From Brevibacillus brevis NBRC 100599 (GTDB taxonomy: Bacteria; Bacillota; Bacilli; Brevibacillales; Brevibacillaceae), in NCBI RefSeq assembly GCF_000010165.1, contig NC_012491.1, forward strand, positions 4,969,001-5,033,000: 64,000 bases of DNA. Reading direction: 5' to 3'. The notes under the pieces are model-generated. The model saw nothing but the letters and a program-made list of their open reading frames with translations. It ran no database searches and was not told where the DNA came from. Within the stretch, counting starts at the first letter, position 1, and every line of letters starts with the position of its first letter. Below, piece by piece: positions 9,158 through 17,488 of the stretch. The translations under genes were made by a program, and so were the position numbers.

Positions 9158-9270
9158 GATGCTACCGAACCAACCTTACAACCCTGTAATATTTCGTAAG
9201 GTAAATCAATTTCCCATTTCTCTCTTATCGATTAAAATTCTCCTGTTACATGTAAAGGGGGATCTCCAAA

Positions 9271-9870
9271 ATGAATGGCATGGAAATCAACATTCACTAT
9301 TTTCGCTTGATTAATGACTTGGGGAAAGAGTATCCGGCTCTCAATCCCGTGTCTTTTTACGTAGCGGAATATACGGTGTTTATTCTGGCGTTAAGCGCTT
9401 TGGTGTATTGGTTTACGAGAAAACATGAGAATCGCATCATGGTCGTTTGTGCGACATTTACGTTTGTCATCGCTGAGCTATTCGGGAAAGTAGCTGGAAG
9501 CCTTCATGCGAATAATCAGCCATTCGCAGAGCTTGCGAATGTCAATCAATTGGTACAAAAAGCGGTCGACAATTCATTTCCGAGCGACCATACGATCTTG
9601 TTTTTTTCCTTTTGCATGACCTACTGGCTTTTTAGAAAGACGACGGGGCCACTCTGGATGCTGCTTGCTGTTTGTGTCGGGCTTTCTCGCATTTTGGTAG
9701 GCGTTCATTATCCGGCAGATGTCATTGTGGGTGCCTTGATCAGCATTGGGTCTGCCTTAGCGGTCTATATAATCGTGCCGAGATTGAGTTTTGTCCATAC
9801 TCTACTGGCTTTCTATGAAAAGGGAGAGCAAGCGATCTTGCCTACCAAATCGAAGACGAGAGACTTTTAA
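9271..9870 (+). CDS. bcrC: Undecaprenyl-diphosphatase, PAP2 family (BcrC)
   Basis: This membrane enzyme dephosphorylates undecaprenyl pyrophosphate, recycling the lipid carrier for cell-wall synthesis and giving bacitracin resistance. The 199-residue protein has about five helices. The PAP2 motifs are SFPSDHTILFF and SRILVGVHYPADVIVG, with the catalytic His in each. AAAGGGGG lies upstream at a good distance. In B. subtilis the gene is controlled by ECF sigma factors; I did not find a convincing ECF promoter here. Confidence 0.92.
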   Translation: MNGMEINIHYFRLINDLGKEYPALNPVSFYVAEYTVFILALSALVYWFTRKHENRIMVVCATFTFVIAELFGKVAGSLHANNQPFAELANVNQLVQKAVDNSFPSDHTILFFSFCMTYWLFRKTTGPLWMLLAVCVGLSRILVGVHYPADVIVGALISIGSALAVYIIVPRLSFVHTLLAFYEKGEQAILPTKSKTRDF

Positions 9871-9877
9871 ATCACCG

Positions 9878-10777
9878 CTACGTCCCTGTAATCGTTCCAC
9901 CATTGACATGCAATACCTGGCCCGTGACATATCCCGAATCATCCGAGGCCAGGTAGACATAGGTCGGAGCCAGCTCAAACGGCTGTCCTGCGCGACGCAT
10001 CGGCGTGTCGACACCCAAAGTCGTGATGTATTCTGCCGAATAGCTGGATACTTGCAGCGGAGTCCAGATTGGTCCAGGAGCAACTGCATTCACCCTGATG
10101 CCTTGCTTGACCAATTGAAGGGACAAGGAGCGGGTAAAGGAGACGATGGCCCCTTTGGTTGCTGAATAATCAACTAATTGCGGATGACCGGCATAGGCAG
10201 TAACCGAAGCCGTACTAATGATGGAACTGCCTGGTTGCAAATGCGGCAACGCCTCTTGTGTGATGTAAAATAAGGGGAAAAGGTTGGTGCGAAACGTGTC
10301 TTCCAGTTGCTCGCGACTTATCTGGAGAATGCTTTCTTGTGGAAACTGTACGCCTTGATTCAAAACAAGCACATCCACTTTGCCGAAACAAGCAACCGTT
10401 TGGCGTACTACCTCCCGACACCAAGCCTCGTCGCGCAAGTCTCCCGGCAGCAGCAAACATTGCCCTCCGTAATACTCAACGACTTGCTTAGTCTCCTCGG
10501 CGTCGATGTGCTCATCCAAATAAGGAATCGCTACGGCTGCCCCCTCCTTCGCAAAAGCAACCGCTACGGCACGGCCGATCCCGCTATCTCCACCCGTTAT
10601 AATCGCTACCTTTCCCCGAAGCTTGCCGCTTCCGATATAGTCAGGATTATCGAAAATCGGTCGCGGGACCATCAAGTATTCCATCCCCGGTTGTCGATCC
10701 TGATGCTGAGGCGGAAACGTAAGGGGAGTCTCTTCGCAAGTAGTTTTGTAACTGTAGTATGGGTATCTCGGATACAT
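9878..10777 (-). CDS. Short-chain dehydrogenase/reductase (YhdF/YdaD type)
   Basis: This 299-residue NAD(P)-dependent oxidoreductase is related to the glucose-1-dehydrogenase-like general stress proteins of Bacillus. The Rossmann motif is TGGDSGIGRAVA. The catalytic set is Ser in ISTASV, then YSATKGA (YxxxK). The late VTGQVLHVNGG is typical. The N-terminal 45 residues (YPRYPYY..., FPPQHQDRQPGME) are the usual extension of this subgroup. The ATG at 10777 follows AGGAGGTATATTTCC; a longer in-frame ORF to 10888 lacks such a site. It converges with bcrC. Substrate unknown. Confidence 0.9.
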   Translation of the reverse strand: MYPRYPYYSYKTTCEETPLTFPPQHQDRQPGMEYLMVPRPIFDNPDYIGSGKLRGKVAIITGGDSGIGRAVAVAFAKEGAAVAIPYLDEHIDAEETKQVVEYYGGQCLLLPGDLRDEAWCREVVRQTVACFGKVDVLVLNQGVQFPQESILQISREQLEDTFRTNLFPLFYITQEALPHLQPGSSIISTASVTAYAGHPQLVDYSATKGAIVSFTRSLSLQLVKQGIRVNAVAPGPIWTPLQVSSYSAEYITTLGVDTPMRRAGQPFELAPTYVYLASDDSGYVTGQVLHVNGGTITGT

Positions 10778-10929
10778 GGAAATATACCTCCTGTACGGTT
10801 TCAGTCGATATCGCCATGATATTCGCCTACCCTCCTTGATGTGCGCCGTGTACGCCATCAAGGGCACAACATGGAAGGAAAATGGCATGTATGTATGACA
10901 TGACCTTTTCCCGAGAAGGAAGCTACCAT

Positions 10930-11331
10930 TTATGAGAGAATCATTTTGATGAACTGAAGAATAAGAGGAACCCCTTGTACAGGAATGTCACTCAGAATCA
11001 CAACTCCCGGCTGGACCACATACAAATTGGAAGGTTGTAGCATTCCATTGATGAATAGATTCATAACCGAAACTTCATTCGGATCCAGAATCCCGGAAGT
11101 ACTGAATGGCATGACAGCATCACTGTTGGTATACACATTTTTGACTCCATCTGATATTGCTGTATACTGATAGGTTTCTGTTCGTATGATACCAGGCGTA
11201 CATGGACACGGGGGACAGGGAGGACATGTGGGGGAGGGCTTTACTGGAAAAATCCCGGGACAACCTAATGGCTGGACGATTTGCAGACACTGTCTCCTCA
11301 CGGTGTATGACTGTGTGACATAGCGCCTCAT
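10930..11331 (-). CDS. DUF4183 protein with a Pro-Cys linker, probable spore surface
   Basis: The protein has 133 residues. The N-terminus is basic; residues about 33-44 form a Cys-Pro run (TCPPCPPCPCTPG). The C-terminal 85 residues match DUF4183 (VSVMNLFINGMLQPSNLYVV...ILQFIKMI). Family members occur on exosporium or spore surfaces of Bacillales; this is family knowledge, not proof. It is paired with a second DUF4183 gene upstream. Confidence 0.72.
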   Translation of the reverse strand: MRRYVTQSYTVRRQCLQIVQPLGCPGIFPVKPSPTCPPCPPCPCTPGIIRTETYQYTAISDGVKNVYTNSDAVMPFSTSGILDPNEVSVMNLFINGMLQPSNLYVVQPGVVILSDIPVQGVPLILQFIKMILS

Positions 11332-11437
11332 GAAATCACTCGTCCTTTCTCGAAGTGCTTCGACCCTTCACTCCGATTTACACATATAGTGAACCCCAGG
11401 CACATTCCATCCACCTGGGGCCACCATCCTATTCATC

Positions 11438-11731
11438 TTAGTTAACGACAAACTCTACAACTATGGGTGTACCACCGTTTTCGGCATCTCCACCTGGAAT
11501 CGTGATCGCTGTTGTTGTGATTGTGGAAGTATTACCTGCCTGAAGCACACCGTTGACGTAGAGATTGTAAAAAGCAAACGTACCAGGAAATGCTGTGGCA
11601 GCAGCGCCCGCGTCAGTGGTAAATGCAGTTGCCGCAATGGCAAACGCAGCACCAGTACCGGTTCCAGCACCCATGGTGGACGTAAATCTCAATGAGGTTA
11701 GATAAGGTTTAACAATCGGCACTTTGAACAC
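11438..11731 (-). CDS. DUF4183 protein, short form
   Basis: The 97-residue protein is rich in Ala, Thr and Gly (TGAAFAIAATAFTTDAGAAATAFPG) and ends in the DUF4183 signature FYNLYVNGVLQAG...IVVEFVVN. No signal peptide is present, as for many spore-coat or exosporium proteins. GGAGGAGG lies upstream of the ATG. It is adjacent to the longer DUF4183 gene, 106 bp apart. Confidence 0.7.
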   Translation of the reverse strand: MFKVPIVKPYLTSLRFTSTMGAGTGTGAAFAIAATAFTTDAGAAATAFPGTFAFYNLYVNGVLQAGNTSTITTTAITIPGGDAENGGTPIVVEFVVN

Positions 11732-11840
11732 CTCCTCCTCTAATTAATCCCTACTAGTAAATGATTGATTTTATCTGATTGAAACCGACAAATGACAGTA
11801 TCAACACGCACATTTCCCCTCAATAGGATATAATCGGAAA

Positions 11841-11878
11841 ACGAAATCACCCTCCCACTTTTACCAGTAGGAGGGCTA
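11841..11878 (-). terminator. Terminator of the nitrate-reductase-like operon
   Basis: A hairpin (CCCTCC with GGAGGG plus extra inner pairs) lies nine bases past the hemerythrin stop. The T-tract behind it on the minus strand is broken. Confidence 0.6.
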
Positions 11879-11886
11879 CATGATTT

Positions 11887-12429
11887 CTAAGCTTGAAACA
11901 GTACTCGCAACTGCTCTTTCTCTGCGTCACTCAATACGTATTCTGCCATCGGGAAGAGGACACTCTCTTCTTTAAAGAAATGTTCCATGAGGATTTCTAT
12001 TGACTTCAGCAAATGAGTGTGGACCGCTTCTATTTCAACTGGTTCAGACTTTTCCTTTTCTACGATTCGCATGAACGACATCAGGCTTTCATGAATAAGA
12101 TCATGCTCTTCCTCCATGACAGCAATCGGTCCCATCTCCCGTTCGATATAGTTAGCCATCAGGGGATACAGGTCTTCCTCCTCGCGTCTGGAGTGTTTCT
12201 CCAGTTCCGCCCGAAACGAGGACGCCAGCTCATGGAGCTCTGTTAAGCCTTTTTTTCGTTTCGTAGGTTCGGCAGTAGCTTTCAGGTTATTTGCCAGATG
12301 TACGAGCTCATTCATCTGCTCAGCTAATGCTAGGTGCTCGTCTTTCAGTTTTTCCAGGGCTGGACACAGCTTCCTTCTCCCTTCAAACTCCTGCATCATC
12401 CCCATACATCCTATAGGCGGTGGTCCCAT
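11887..12429 (-). CDS. Hemerythrin-domain protein
   Basis: The 180-residue, four-helix protein is expected to bind a di-iron centre. The His/Glu pattern is LKDEHLAL, HSRREEEDLYPLM, EEEHDLIHESL and EHFFKEESVLFPM. Related cytoplasmic proteins sense or scavenge O2 or NO or repair Fe-S clusters (RIC/YtfE-like). Here it is the last gene of the molybdenum-reductase operon, 27 bp behind the previous gene, which suggests a protective role against nitric oxide. That role is inferred. GGAGGGATTGTA precedes the ATG. Confidence 0.85.
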   Translation of the reverse strand: MGPPPIGCMGMMQEFEGRRKLCPALEKLKDEHLALAEQMNELVHLANNLKATAEPTKRKKGLTELHELASSFRAELEKHSRREEEDLYPLMANYIEREMGPIAVMEEEHDLIHESLMSFMRIVEKEKSEPVEIEAVHTHLLKSIEILMEHFFKEESVLFPMAEYVLSDAEKEQLRVLFQA

Positions 12430-12456
12430 TACAATCCCTCCATCTACTAGTGGGAG

Positions 12457-12774
12457 TTAGTTACCAAAAGAAATGCGATACGCTAGCTGTCCCCGATTGT
12501 CCCTAGCAACCATGCGAATACAGTCATCCTCTTGCGAAAAAACAACCGGTCCATTCTGGATGGGAATCGCAACAAACTGGCAAGGATTAAAATAGAGTCG
12601 CAGATGCTCCTCATCCTCCGTGATCTCCCATTTTGCCAGCTGCCTTTCCAAGAGAGCCGGACTGTGTGGTTCGGCATTATCCGCCAAATCTTGAATGAGT
12701 ATCCCCATTTTTTTATCCACCAAGGCAGGCAGCTCCTGGTGAAGCTCGGCAATCGTTTGCTTACTAGGATTCAT
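12457..12774 (-). CDS. Small protein of the reductase operon, unknown
   Basis: The 105-residue soluble protein starts with a helical, acidic part (HQELPALVDKKMGILIQDLAD) and ends in beta-rich sequence. I recognise no family. AAAGGAGTG lies upstream. Its tight position suggests an accessory role such as assembly of the reductase. Confidence 0.65.
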   Translation of the reverse strand: MNPSKQTIAELHQELPALVDKKMGILIQDLADNAEPHSPALLERQLAKWEITEDEEHLRLYFNPCQFVAIPIQNGPVVFSQEDDCIRMVARDNRGQLAYRISFGN

Positions 12775-12801
12775 GGCAACTGATCACACTCCTTTCCCAG
12801 A

Positions 12802-13005
12802 TTATTTCCCTTGCTCTCTTCGATCTCGCTGGTCTTTTCTCAATACCATCCATGCCAGTGGGAACAACACTACCGTTGCACCGCTGAGCAAGAGTACCTC
12901 CATATATCGCTGTGCAAGATACATGTTGACTGTGTACTGCGTGCAAACAATGCTGGCGAACAAGATCAATGCTAATAGGATGACACCTCTATAGCTGCTC
13001 TTCAT
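12802..13005 (-). CDS. Two-helix membrane protein of the reductase operon
   Basis: The 67-residue protein has two predicted membrane helices (ILLALILFASIVC and EVLLLSGATVVLFPLAWMVL) and a charged C-terminus. It overlaps the end of the Rieske gene by 17 bp, so the two are probably translationally coupled. It could be a small anchor subunit. No family recognised. Confidence 0.68.
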   Translation of the reverse strand: MKSSYRGVILLALILFASIVCTQYTVNMYLAQRYMEVLLLSGATVVLFPLAWMVLRKDQRDRREQGK

Positions 13006-13522
13006 ATTTCTTCACCCCTACAGCGTATACGGCTCCATCTTTCTCTTGAAGCACAATTTCCGGAAGTGGTCTTCTTGGGGGACCAGCGAGCGGATTACCT
13101 GTGGCAATATCAAATTTCCCGTGATGGCAAGGACATAGCAGCTCTTTCTCATCCCGGTCCCAAAATACCGGACAACGTAGGTGGGTACATGCATTTTGAT
13201 ACGCCTTGTATTCCTTTTCCTTCACATAAACGAACAACGCGCTGTCATGCTCTCCTGGATAAGCAAACTCAATCGCATCTCCGGGCTTTATATCGCTGAG
13301 ATTCGCGATTTTTTGTGTGGGATACGACTTGCTGGATGAACTCATCAGCTCCTTGGCAGCTAATGCTCCCCATGGCAGCGTAGATGCCGCGAAAAGACCG
13401 GCCGCTCCTACCATTGTTTTCATAAAACTCCGTCGATCCAGACTACGCTCATTGGAACGATTGATGTTATGCGTGTAATTGTCATCCTTCAACGGAATGG
13501 GGCGGGTTTTCTCGTTCTCCAT
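12989..13522 (-). CDS. Tat-exported Rieske 2Fe-2S protein
   Basis: The 177-residue protein has a Tat signal (RRSFMKTMVGAAGLFAASTLPWGALA) near residues 27-55. The [2Fe-2S] motif is complete: CTHLRC (CxH) and CPCHHGKFD (CxxH), 16 residues apart. It should sit outside the membrane, anchored by the uncleaved signal. It lies 16 bp after the four-cluster ferredoxin gene. It may pass electrons between quinol and the complex, as Rieske subunits do in haloarchaeal nitrate reductases; this is an inference. Confidence 0.9.
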   Translation of the reverse strand: MENEKTRPIPLKDDNYTHNINRSNERSLDRRSFMKTMVGAAGLFAASTLPWGALAAKELMSSSSKSYPTQKIANLSDIKPGDAIEFAYPGEHDSALFVYVKEKEYKAYQNACTHLRCPVFWDRDEKELLCPCHHGKFDIATGNPLAGPPRRPLPEIVLQEKDGAVYAVGVKKYEEQL

Positions 13523-13538
13523 AAGGTATATCTCCCCT

Positions 13539-14108
13539 CTAGAATAGCTTCTGTTTGCCCTGCAGAATGCCAGGCAGGCTAATTTTCACATTGGTTTCGC
13601 CTTCCAGCACATCCGGGTCGTGGCTGGCAGTCCATTTGCCATTGGCCAAAGGAATCTGTGCCCGTTTTTCTTCCAGCTCTGCTTCCTCAATCCACTGCAA
13701 GGTGTTTGTCGGGCAAACCGAAGCGCACATCGGCGGGATTCCCTCTTTCGTACGGTCGTAGCATAGATCGCACTTGTACATGAGATTCTGCTCTTCATCA
13801 AATTTAGGAATCCCATAGGGGCAGGCAATCGTACAATTTTGGCAACCGATGCATTTCTCTACCAAAGCTGACAATACGGCCCCATTATCTGCGATTTGAA
13901 TCGCCTGAGCAGGACAGCTGCGGGCGCAAGCAGGATTGACACAATGAAAGCACATGAGGGGAATCGTTTGTCTGCTGATAAACGGGTCGACATCCAGTAC
14001 GTAGTTTCGGTTTCGGCTGTCGTGACCTCCACACTGTGTACACGCCGCCAAGCAGCTTCGACAACCTATGCAATTATCCATTTCGATGTATAAGACTTGT
14101 TTACCCAT
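13539..14108 (-). CDS. Four-cluster [4Fe-4S] ferredoxin subunit (NrfC/DmsB type)
   Basis: This 189-residue electron-transfer subunit has four Cys clusters: CIGCRSCLAAC, CFHCVNPACARSC, CIGCQNCTIAC and CDLCYDRTKEGIPPMCASVC. Such proteins link a molybdopterin catalytic subunit to a membrane subunit. There is no export signal, so it is cytoplasmic. The ATG at 14108 overlaps the catalytic-subunit stop by eight bases (ATGGGTAA) and follows GGAGGAG, which indicates coupled translation. Confidence 0.92.
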   Translation of the reverse strand: MGKQVLYIEMDNCIGCRSCLAACTQCGGHDSRNRNYVLDVDPFISRQTIPLMCFHCVNPACARSCPAQAIQIADNGAVLSALVEKCIGCQNCTIACPYGIPKFDEEQNLMYKCDLCYDRTKEGIPPMCASVCPTNTLQWIEEAELEEKRAQIPLANGKWTASHDPDVLEGETNVKISLPGILQGKQKLF

Positions 14109-16275
14109 GGCGAACTCCTCCATGTTTGTGCTTGATGATTTTCGCGGCGCACGCTTTAAACTCTGGCATTTTGCTATATGGGTCCAATGCCGGGTTGGTC
14201 AGCAGATTGATAGACTGCGCTTTTCCCCAATGGTACGGAACAAACACCGTATCCTCCCGAATCGCCTCGATCACTTTCACGCGGTACTGCGCCTCTCCTC
14301 TTCTCGTTTTCAGAGTGACCAGCTCATCGTGTTCAATACCGTAACGTGTCGCTGTTTTTGGGTGAACCTCAAGCAGCGGATCAGGATACATGTCCTTCAA
14401 AAACGGGATTCGTCTTGTCTGGTTCCCGGACAAATAGTGGAACACAACTCGTCCCGTCGTTAACCGCAAAGGATATTCTTCATCCGGCTCCTCCGCTGGC
14501 GGACGGTAAGGCAGCGCACATATTTTGGCTTTGCCATCCGGGTGATAAAATTTTTTATCGAGGAATAAATGTGGCTGTCCCTCATCGCCTTCCTCGCGGC
14601 ACGGCCAGAAAACACCGTTGTTTTGATCAATTTTCTCGTAGGTGACGCCGTAGTAGTCAGCTACTCCGCCTTTGGAGACCTGACGTATTTCATTGAAAAT
14701 ATCCTGAGGAGACTTCAAGTAAGTAAAGAATTTTCCGCGCCCCATTCTTTTGGCGATTTCGATCTGAATCCACCAGTCAGGCTTGGATTCGGCAAACCAT
14801 TCCTGTGCCTGACGGTGACGAATGATGCGCCCTTCGAGATTGGTTGTCGTTCCATCGTCCTCTGCCCAAGTCGTAACGGGAAGAACGACATCAGCGTATT
14901 CAGCTGATTCGGACAAGTAAAAGTCGCAGCAAACCATAAAATCCAGACTTTTCAGGGACTCTCGAACATGGTTTAGATTTGGCGCACTTACCACAGGATT
15001 GGAGCAGAGTAAGTATAAGCTGCGAATCGTTTTATCCTTCATGAGCTGGAACATCTCATAGGCAGAGACACCTTTCTGCGGCATCTCTTCCGCGGGAATG
15101 CCCCATGCACACGCTATTTCACGCACATGTTCAGGATTGTCGAGCTTGCGGTAGCCAGGCAATTGATCGGCTTTTTGCCCATGTTCCCGCCCTCCTTGAC
15201 CGTTTCCTTGACCAGTAAGGGTTGCTACCCCTGATTTTGGGCGGCCAATCTTGCCTGTGACGAGTGACATGTTCGTATAGGCCGATACGTTATCCGTTCC
15301 TTTCGCCTGCTGTTCCACACCACGGCAAAACATCACAATTGCATCGGGTGCCCTCCCGAAAATGTCGGCAGCCCGCACAATCTTCTCCACCGAAACTCCT
15401 GTTATTTCGCTGACATACTCCGGTGTGAAGGTAGCAACCACTTCTTTTGTTTCTTCAAAACCATTCGTATGATTTCGAATAAAGTCTTCATCTATATGTC
15501 CATTCTCGATCAGGAGATGAACGATTCCGTTTGCCAGCGCCAAATCCGTACCAGGCCGCAGATCCAAGTGGATATCAGCGCGACGTGCCAAAGGCGTTTC
15601 CCTTGGATCGGCTACGATCAGGTAGCCGCCTCGATTTTGCACTTCCCAAATACGGAACATGCTGGTTGGGTGACACTCGGCCGCGTTTGATCCGGCCAAA
15701 AACAAGCAGTCTGTTTGGTGAATGTCCGTCCAAGGAATAGTAGAACCGCGGTCAATCCCCAAGCTTCGATTCAATCCTGCCGCTGCGGAGGACATACAGA
15801 AGCGGCCATTATAGTCGATATAGCGAGTTTGCAAGGCAACCCGCGCAAACTTACCCGTGAGGTAGCATTTTTCGTTCGTCATGGAAACGCCAGAGTAAAC
15901 AGACAAGGTATCTTTGCCATAGTTGTGCTGCAACTCCTTGAACTTGGAAACGATCAAGTCAAGCGCTTCTTCCCATGACGCTTCCCGAAAGCCTTCCGCC
16001 GTGCCTTTTAATGAAGCATCTGTTCGAATCAACGGCCGCTGTATCCGATCCGGATGATTCACCTGCTGATAAGCCGTCACCCCTTTTGGGCACATCTTCC
16101 CCAGATTGACAGGAAAATCGTATCGTGGCTCCACTCCAATAATCTTGTTCGTCGTTGTATCTACACGCAGATTCATCCCGCATTGCATACCGCAGTAGCT
16201 GCAGTGCGTGCTGACCAATTTCTCATTCGGATGTATCTTGTTTTCAATTACTTTAAAAAATTTATCCTTTGGCAT
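14101..16275 (-). CDS. Molybdopterin reductase catalytic subunit, NasC/NapA type (probable nitrate reductase)
   Basis: The 724-residue protein has an N-terminal [4Fe-4S] site (CSYCGMQCGMNL then KMCPKG), the catalytic domain with a probable Mo-ligand Cys in RFCMSSAAAG, and the C-terminal dinucleotide-binding domain (GRVVFHYLSGNQTRRIPFL). The Cys in the ligand place argues for the Nas/Nap branch rather than formate dehydrogenase (often selenocysteine) or NarG (Asp). There is no Tat signal, so catalysis is in the cytoplasm. The ATG at 16275 follows GGGAGG; the gene overlaps the cytochrome gene by 14 bp. Nitrate as substrate is supported by linked narK, fnr and hcp. A sulfur oxyanion or other substrate is not excluded. 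Confidence 0.85.
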   Translation of the reverse strand: MPKDKFFKVIENKIHPNEKLVSTHCSYCGMQCGMNLRVDTTTNKIIGVEPRYDFPVNLGKMCPKGVTAYQQVNHPDRIQRPLIRTDASLKGTAEGFREASWEEALDLIVSKFKELQHNYGKDTLSVYSGVSMTNEKCYLTGKFARVALQTRYIDYNGRFCMSSAAAGLNRSLGIDRGSTIPWTDIHQTDCLFLAGSNAAECHPTSMFRIWEVQNRGGYLIVADPRETPLARRADIHLDLRPGTDLALANGIVHLLIENGHIDEDFIRNHTNGFEETKEVVATFTPEYVSEITGVSVEKIVRAADIFGRAPDAIVMFCRGVEQQAKGTDNVSAYTNMSLVTGKIGRPKSGVATLTGQGNGQGGREHGQKADQLPGYRKLDNPEHVREIACAWGIPAEEMPQKGVSAYEMFQLMKDKTIRSLYLLCSNPVVSAPNLNHVRESLKSLDFMVCCDFYLSESAEYADVVLPVTTWAEDDGTTTNLEGRIIRHRQAQEWFAESKPDWWIQIEIAKRMGRGKFFTYLKSPQDIFNEIRQVSKGGVADYYGVTYEKIDQNNGVFWPCREEGDEGQPHLFLDKKFYHPDGKAKICALPYRPPAEEPDEEYPLRLTTGRVVFHYLSGNQTRRIPFLKDMYPDPLLEVHPKTATRYGIEHDELVTLKTRRGEAQYRVKVIEAIREDTVFVPYHWGKAQSINLLTNPALDPYSKMPEFKACAAKIIKHKHGGVRHG

Positions 16276-17302
16276 GTTGATTTGCCTCCCTGGCATTGAT
16301 CTCGTGCGTAGGAACTCCTGTAAAGCGGAACATCCGGTATTTTCTGCGGCACGGCAAGCAAAGTTCAGCCAAGTGGAATCCTTCTTCCATTTGAAAAGCC
16401 ATTTCGTTTTTACCCAGCACGTTGATTACATCTGCCGACTGTTCCGCAGAAACAAACTCATTGCTGCACACTTTGCACTTTTTCATTTCCTGCTCGCCAT
16501 AGTGCTCACGATAATTGCGTGCAAACACACTCATGGGACGGAACGGTATGTGAGCCAGTTTTCCGAATGGCAGATATATCAATGTTACAATCACTGCAAA
16601 TTGATGAGTGACTGATATGACCGGGTGCCCAAAGCCCCCTAAGAACATGTTGCTTGCGGTTAACATCAAGCCTGTCACGCTGATAAACAGCAGCAGGTAT
16701 AAAGGCAAAAAGTCGTAGACAAAGGATTGTTCAGCCCGTGCCTGCATGTTCTTTAATCTGCGATACAAGGCCATGACTGCTCCACCGATGACCATAAAAG
16801 CAGTAATGTTCAACGCGTTGTAAAAGAGAAACGCAATCCAGCCATCCGCTTGTACGGTCAGAACATCCACACCCATGAACACGACCTGATAGTAGCCATT
16901 GTCCGTCATCGTGAAGTACATCCAGCCAAACACTAACGGAAAGGTGACAAACGCGGCCAAGATGCATCCCCATCCCAGCAAAATGTGCTGTGTCCAGCGG
17001 TACCATCCCCGATTCCAAATAAAGCGATAGATGGCCAGATGATCCACTGCTGTATTCGCCGTGCTTTTACGAAAGAGCAGGCGTAGCCCCTTTTTCAAAA
17101 TGACATTCGTTGGCGGGCGATCTGCCCACGCAGAAAATCGATAAAGGAAACCTCCGATAAAGACAAGGGTCCCCACCATATAGCCGTAAAGCGCCAAATC
17201 AATATGCGTGAAAAAACGTGTTCCCACGTAACTTAGGACGAACAAGCAAGCAATGATGATAAAAGCACGCTTCGCCACTTTGGAAGCAAATAGATAATTC
17301 AT
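16262..17302 (-). CDS. Membrane cytochrome b-like subunit with a C-terminal CxxC-CxxC module
   Basis: The 346-residue protein has about six membrane helices with His residues placed for heme (TQHILLGWG, HPVISVTHQF). After the helices, residues about 290-335 form a cytoplasmic tail with KCKVC and CLPC, a rubredoxin- or zinc-like four-Cys site. It probably acts as the quinol-oxidising anchor, in the role of NarI or HdrE. The ATG at 17302 follows GGGAGGGTGTTGT; an ORF to 17404 would overlap the Fnr box. It is the first gene of the operon. Confidence 0.75.
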   Translation of the reverse strand: MNYLFASKVAKRAFIIIACLFVLSYVGTRFFTHIDLALYGYMVGTLVFIGGFLYRFSAWADRPPTNVILKKGLRLLFRKSTANTAVDHLAIYRFIWNRGWYRWTQHILLGWGCILAAFVTFPLVFGWMYFTMTDNGYYQVVFMGVDVLTVQADGWIAFLFYNALNITAFMVIGGAVMALYRRLKNMQARAEQSFVYDFLPLYLLLFISVTGLMLTASNMFLGGFGHPVISVTHQFAVIVTLIYLPFGKLAHIPFRPMSVFARNYREHYGEQEMKKCKVCSNEFVSAEQSADVINVLGKNEMAFQMEEGFHLAELCLPCRRKYRMFRFTGVPTHEINAREANQHAKG

Positions 17303-17349
17303 ACAACACCCTCCCTGCTGCTGCTCATTTTTTCCTTTCGCTCGAGACC

Positions 17350-17392
17350 ATTGTAGCAACAGCTCGAAACCCAGGTTGTGATTTACCTCACA
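17350..17392 (-). promoter_or_regulatory. Fnr-dependent promoter of the reductase operon
   Basis: A perfect Fnr box TGTGATTTACCTCACA (17377-17392) lies on the minus strand 21 bp upstream of a -10 TACAAT (17350-17355). This is the class II spacing, with the box centred near -41.5. The box is also 97 bp upstream of the divergent fnr gene, whose own -10 candidate is TATAAT at 17446-17451. Confidence 0.85.
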
Positions 17393-17488
17393 CCACTGCC
17401 ACAATCAGGACGATTTTCTCTTCCCAAACTATTGTTTACGGATGATATAATGAGTTACCTATATATCCTTGTTGTAAGGGGGACCCAC

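Noticed and set aside
9160-9270. ECF promoter for bcrC
   Set aside because: AAC and CGT-like elements are present, but their spacing (12 or 20) does not fit the 16-bp rule.
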